In this document: piece after piece, positions 5,858 to 5,959 of the stretch
How the letters are laid out: every line of letters starts with the position of its first letter
Numbering within the stretch: the first letter of the stretch is position 1
Origin: an uncultured Oscillospiraceae bacterium
GTDB taxonomy: Bacteria; Bacillota; Clostridia; Oscillospirales; Ruminococcaceae
Reading direction: 5' to 3'
Assembly (NCBI GenBank): GCA_934408835.1
Contig: CAKRVU010000085.1
Location: forward strand, 1-5,959
Length of the DNA stretch: 5,959 nt
The notes under the pieces: model-generated
Told to the model about the DNA's origin: nothing
What the model saw: the letters and a program-made list of their open reading frames with translations, nothing else
Databases searched by the model: none
Made by a program: the position numbers and the translations under genes

Positions 5858-5959
5858 CAAATGCCGTATTCTTATAATGGAAAGGAATATTGACCGGGAA
5901 ATCACAAGCTATACTTGAGAAATTTTCCGTTTTACAATAAGATGATTTCGCCGTTGCTT
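5858..5959 (-). other. right-edge stretch, possibly the 3' end of a minus-strand gene
   Basis: No gene can be named here. The minus-oriented terminator at 5831-5857 suggests that a gene from the right ends in or near this stretch. On the minus strand one frame ends NGEIILL then TAA (5934-5932), a second ends SQV then TAG (5911-5909), and a third stays open to a TAG inside the terminator loop (5846-5844). The first two leave a normal spacing to the hairpin, but none is recognisable. On the plus strand an ATG at 5942 has no ribosome-binding site. Confidence 0.3.

Noticed and set aside
5720..5905. Minus-strand 61-aa frame
   Set aside because: It runs through both terminator hairpins and into the kinase-like gene end, with no ribosome-binding site or recognisable protein character.
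5890..5915. TTGACC and TATACT as a plus-strand promoter near the right edge
   Set aside because: The spacer is only 14 bp, and no plus-strand gene with a ribosome-binding site follows in the window.

Overview
The window looks like a chromosomal segment of an endospore-forming member of the Firmicutes, most likely a clostridium. The evidence is a spoIIGA-sigE pair with a Spo0A-type promoter, strong AGGAGG ribosome-binding sites, and a fructose PTS of the FruK / FruA(EIIABC) / HPr kind. The species cannot be told from the sequence.

Left part (1-3052, + strand): a fructose uptake and catabolism operon entering from the left edge. It holds the 3' part of fruK (1-phosphofructokinase), the complete fruA (fused EIIA-EIIB-EIIC permease, 640 aa) and an HPr phosphocarrier gene (85 aa). 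An unrecognised 63-aa helical protein follows. Gaps are 23, 38 and 61 bp with no terminator between them, so all four are probably co-transcribed. HPr phosphorylates FruA, FruA imports fructose as fructose 1-phosphate, and FruK makes fructose 1,6-bisphosphate. The HPr keeps catalytic His15 but has Arg where the regulatory Ser46 normally sits.

Middle (3072-3113): one long hairpin with A- and T-tracts on both sides, shared as terminator by the fru operon and the convergent sporulation operon.

Centre (3122-4780, - strand): the spoIIG operon, spoIIGA (membrane aspartic protease) then sigE (mother-cell sigma factor made as pro-sigma-E). SpoIIGA is the activator of pro-sigma-E. The promoter is very recognisable: TTGACA and TATACT separated by 22 bp, as in Bacillus subtilis spoIIG, with a perfect 0A box over the -35. 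sigG, which usually follows sigE, is not here; sigE ends at the shared terminator.

Right part (4832-5959): a divergent gene for a 256-aa aminoglycoside-phosphotransferase/choline-kinase-fold protein. Its catalytic-loop Asp is replaced by Asn (HGN instead of HGD), so it may be a pseudokinase or an altered enzyme. It ends at an intrinsic terminator. A second hairpin, oriented for the - strand, suggests another gene coming from beyond the right edge.

I found no mobile element, CRISPR array, tRNA or rRNA, and no clearly novel multi-gene system. The best leads are the HGN kinase-like protein beside spoIIG, the 63-aa orphan at the end of the fru operon, the Arg46 HPr and the diverged pro-sigma-E cleavage region.
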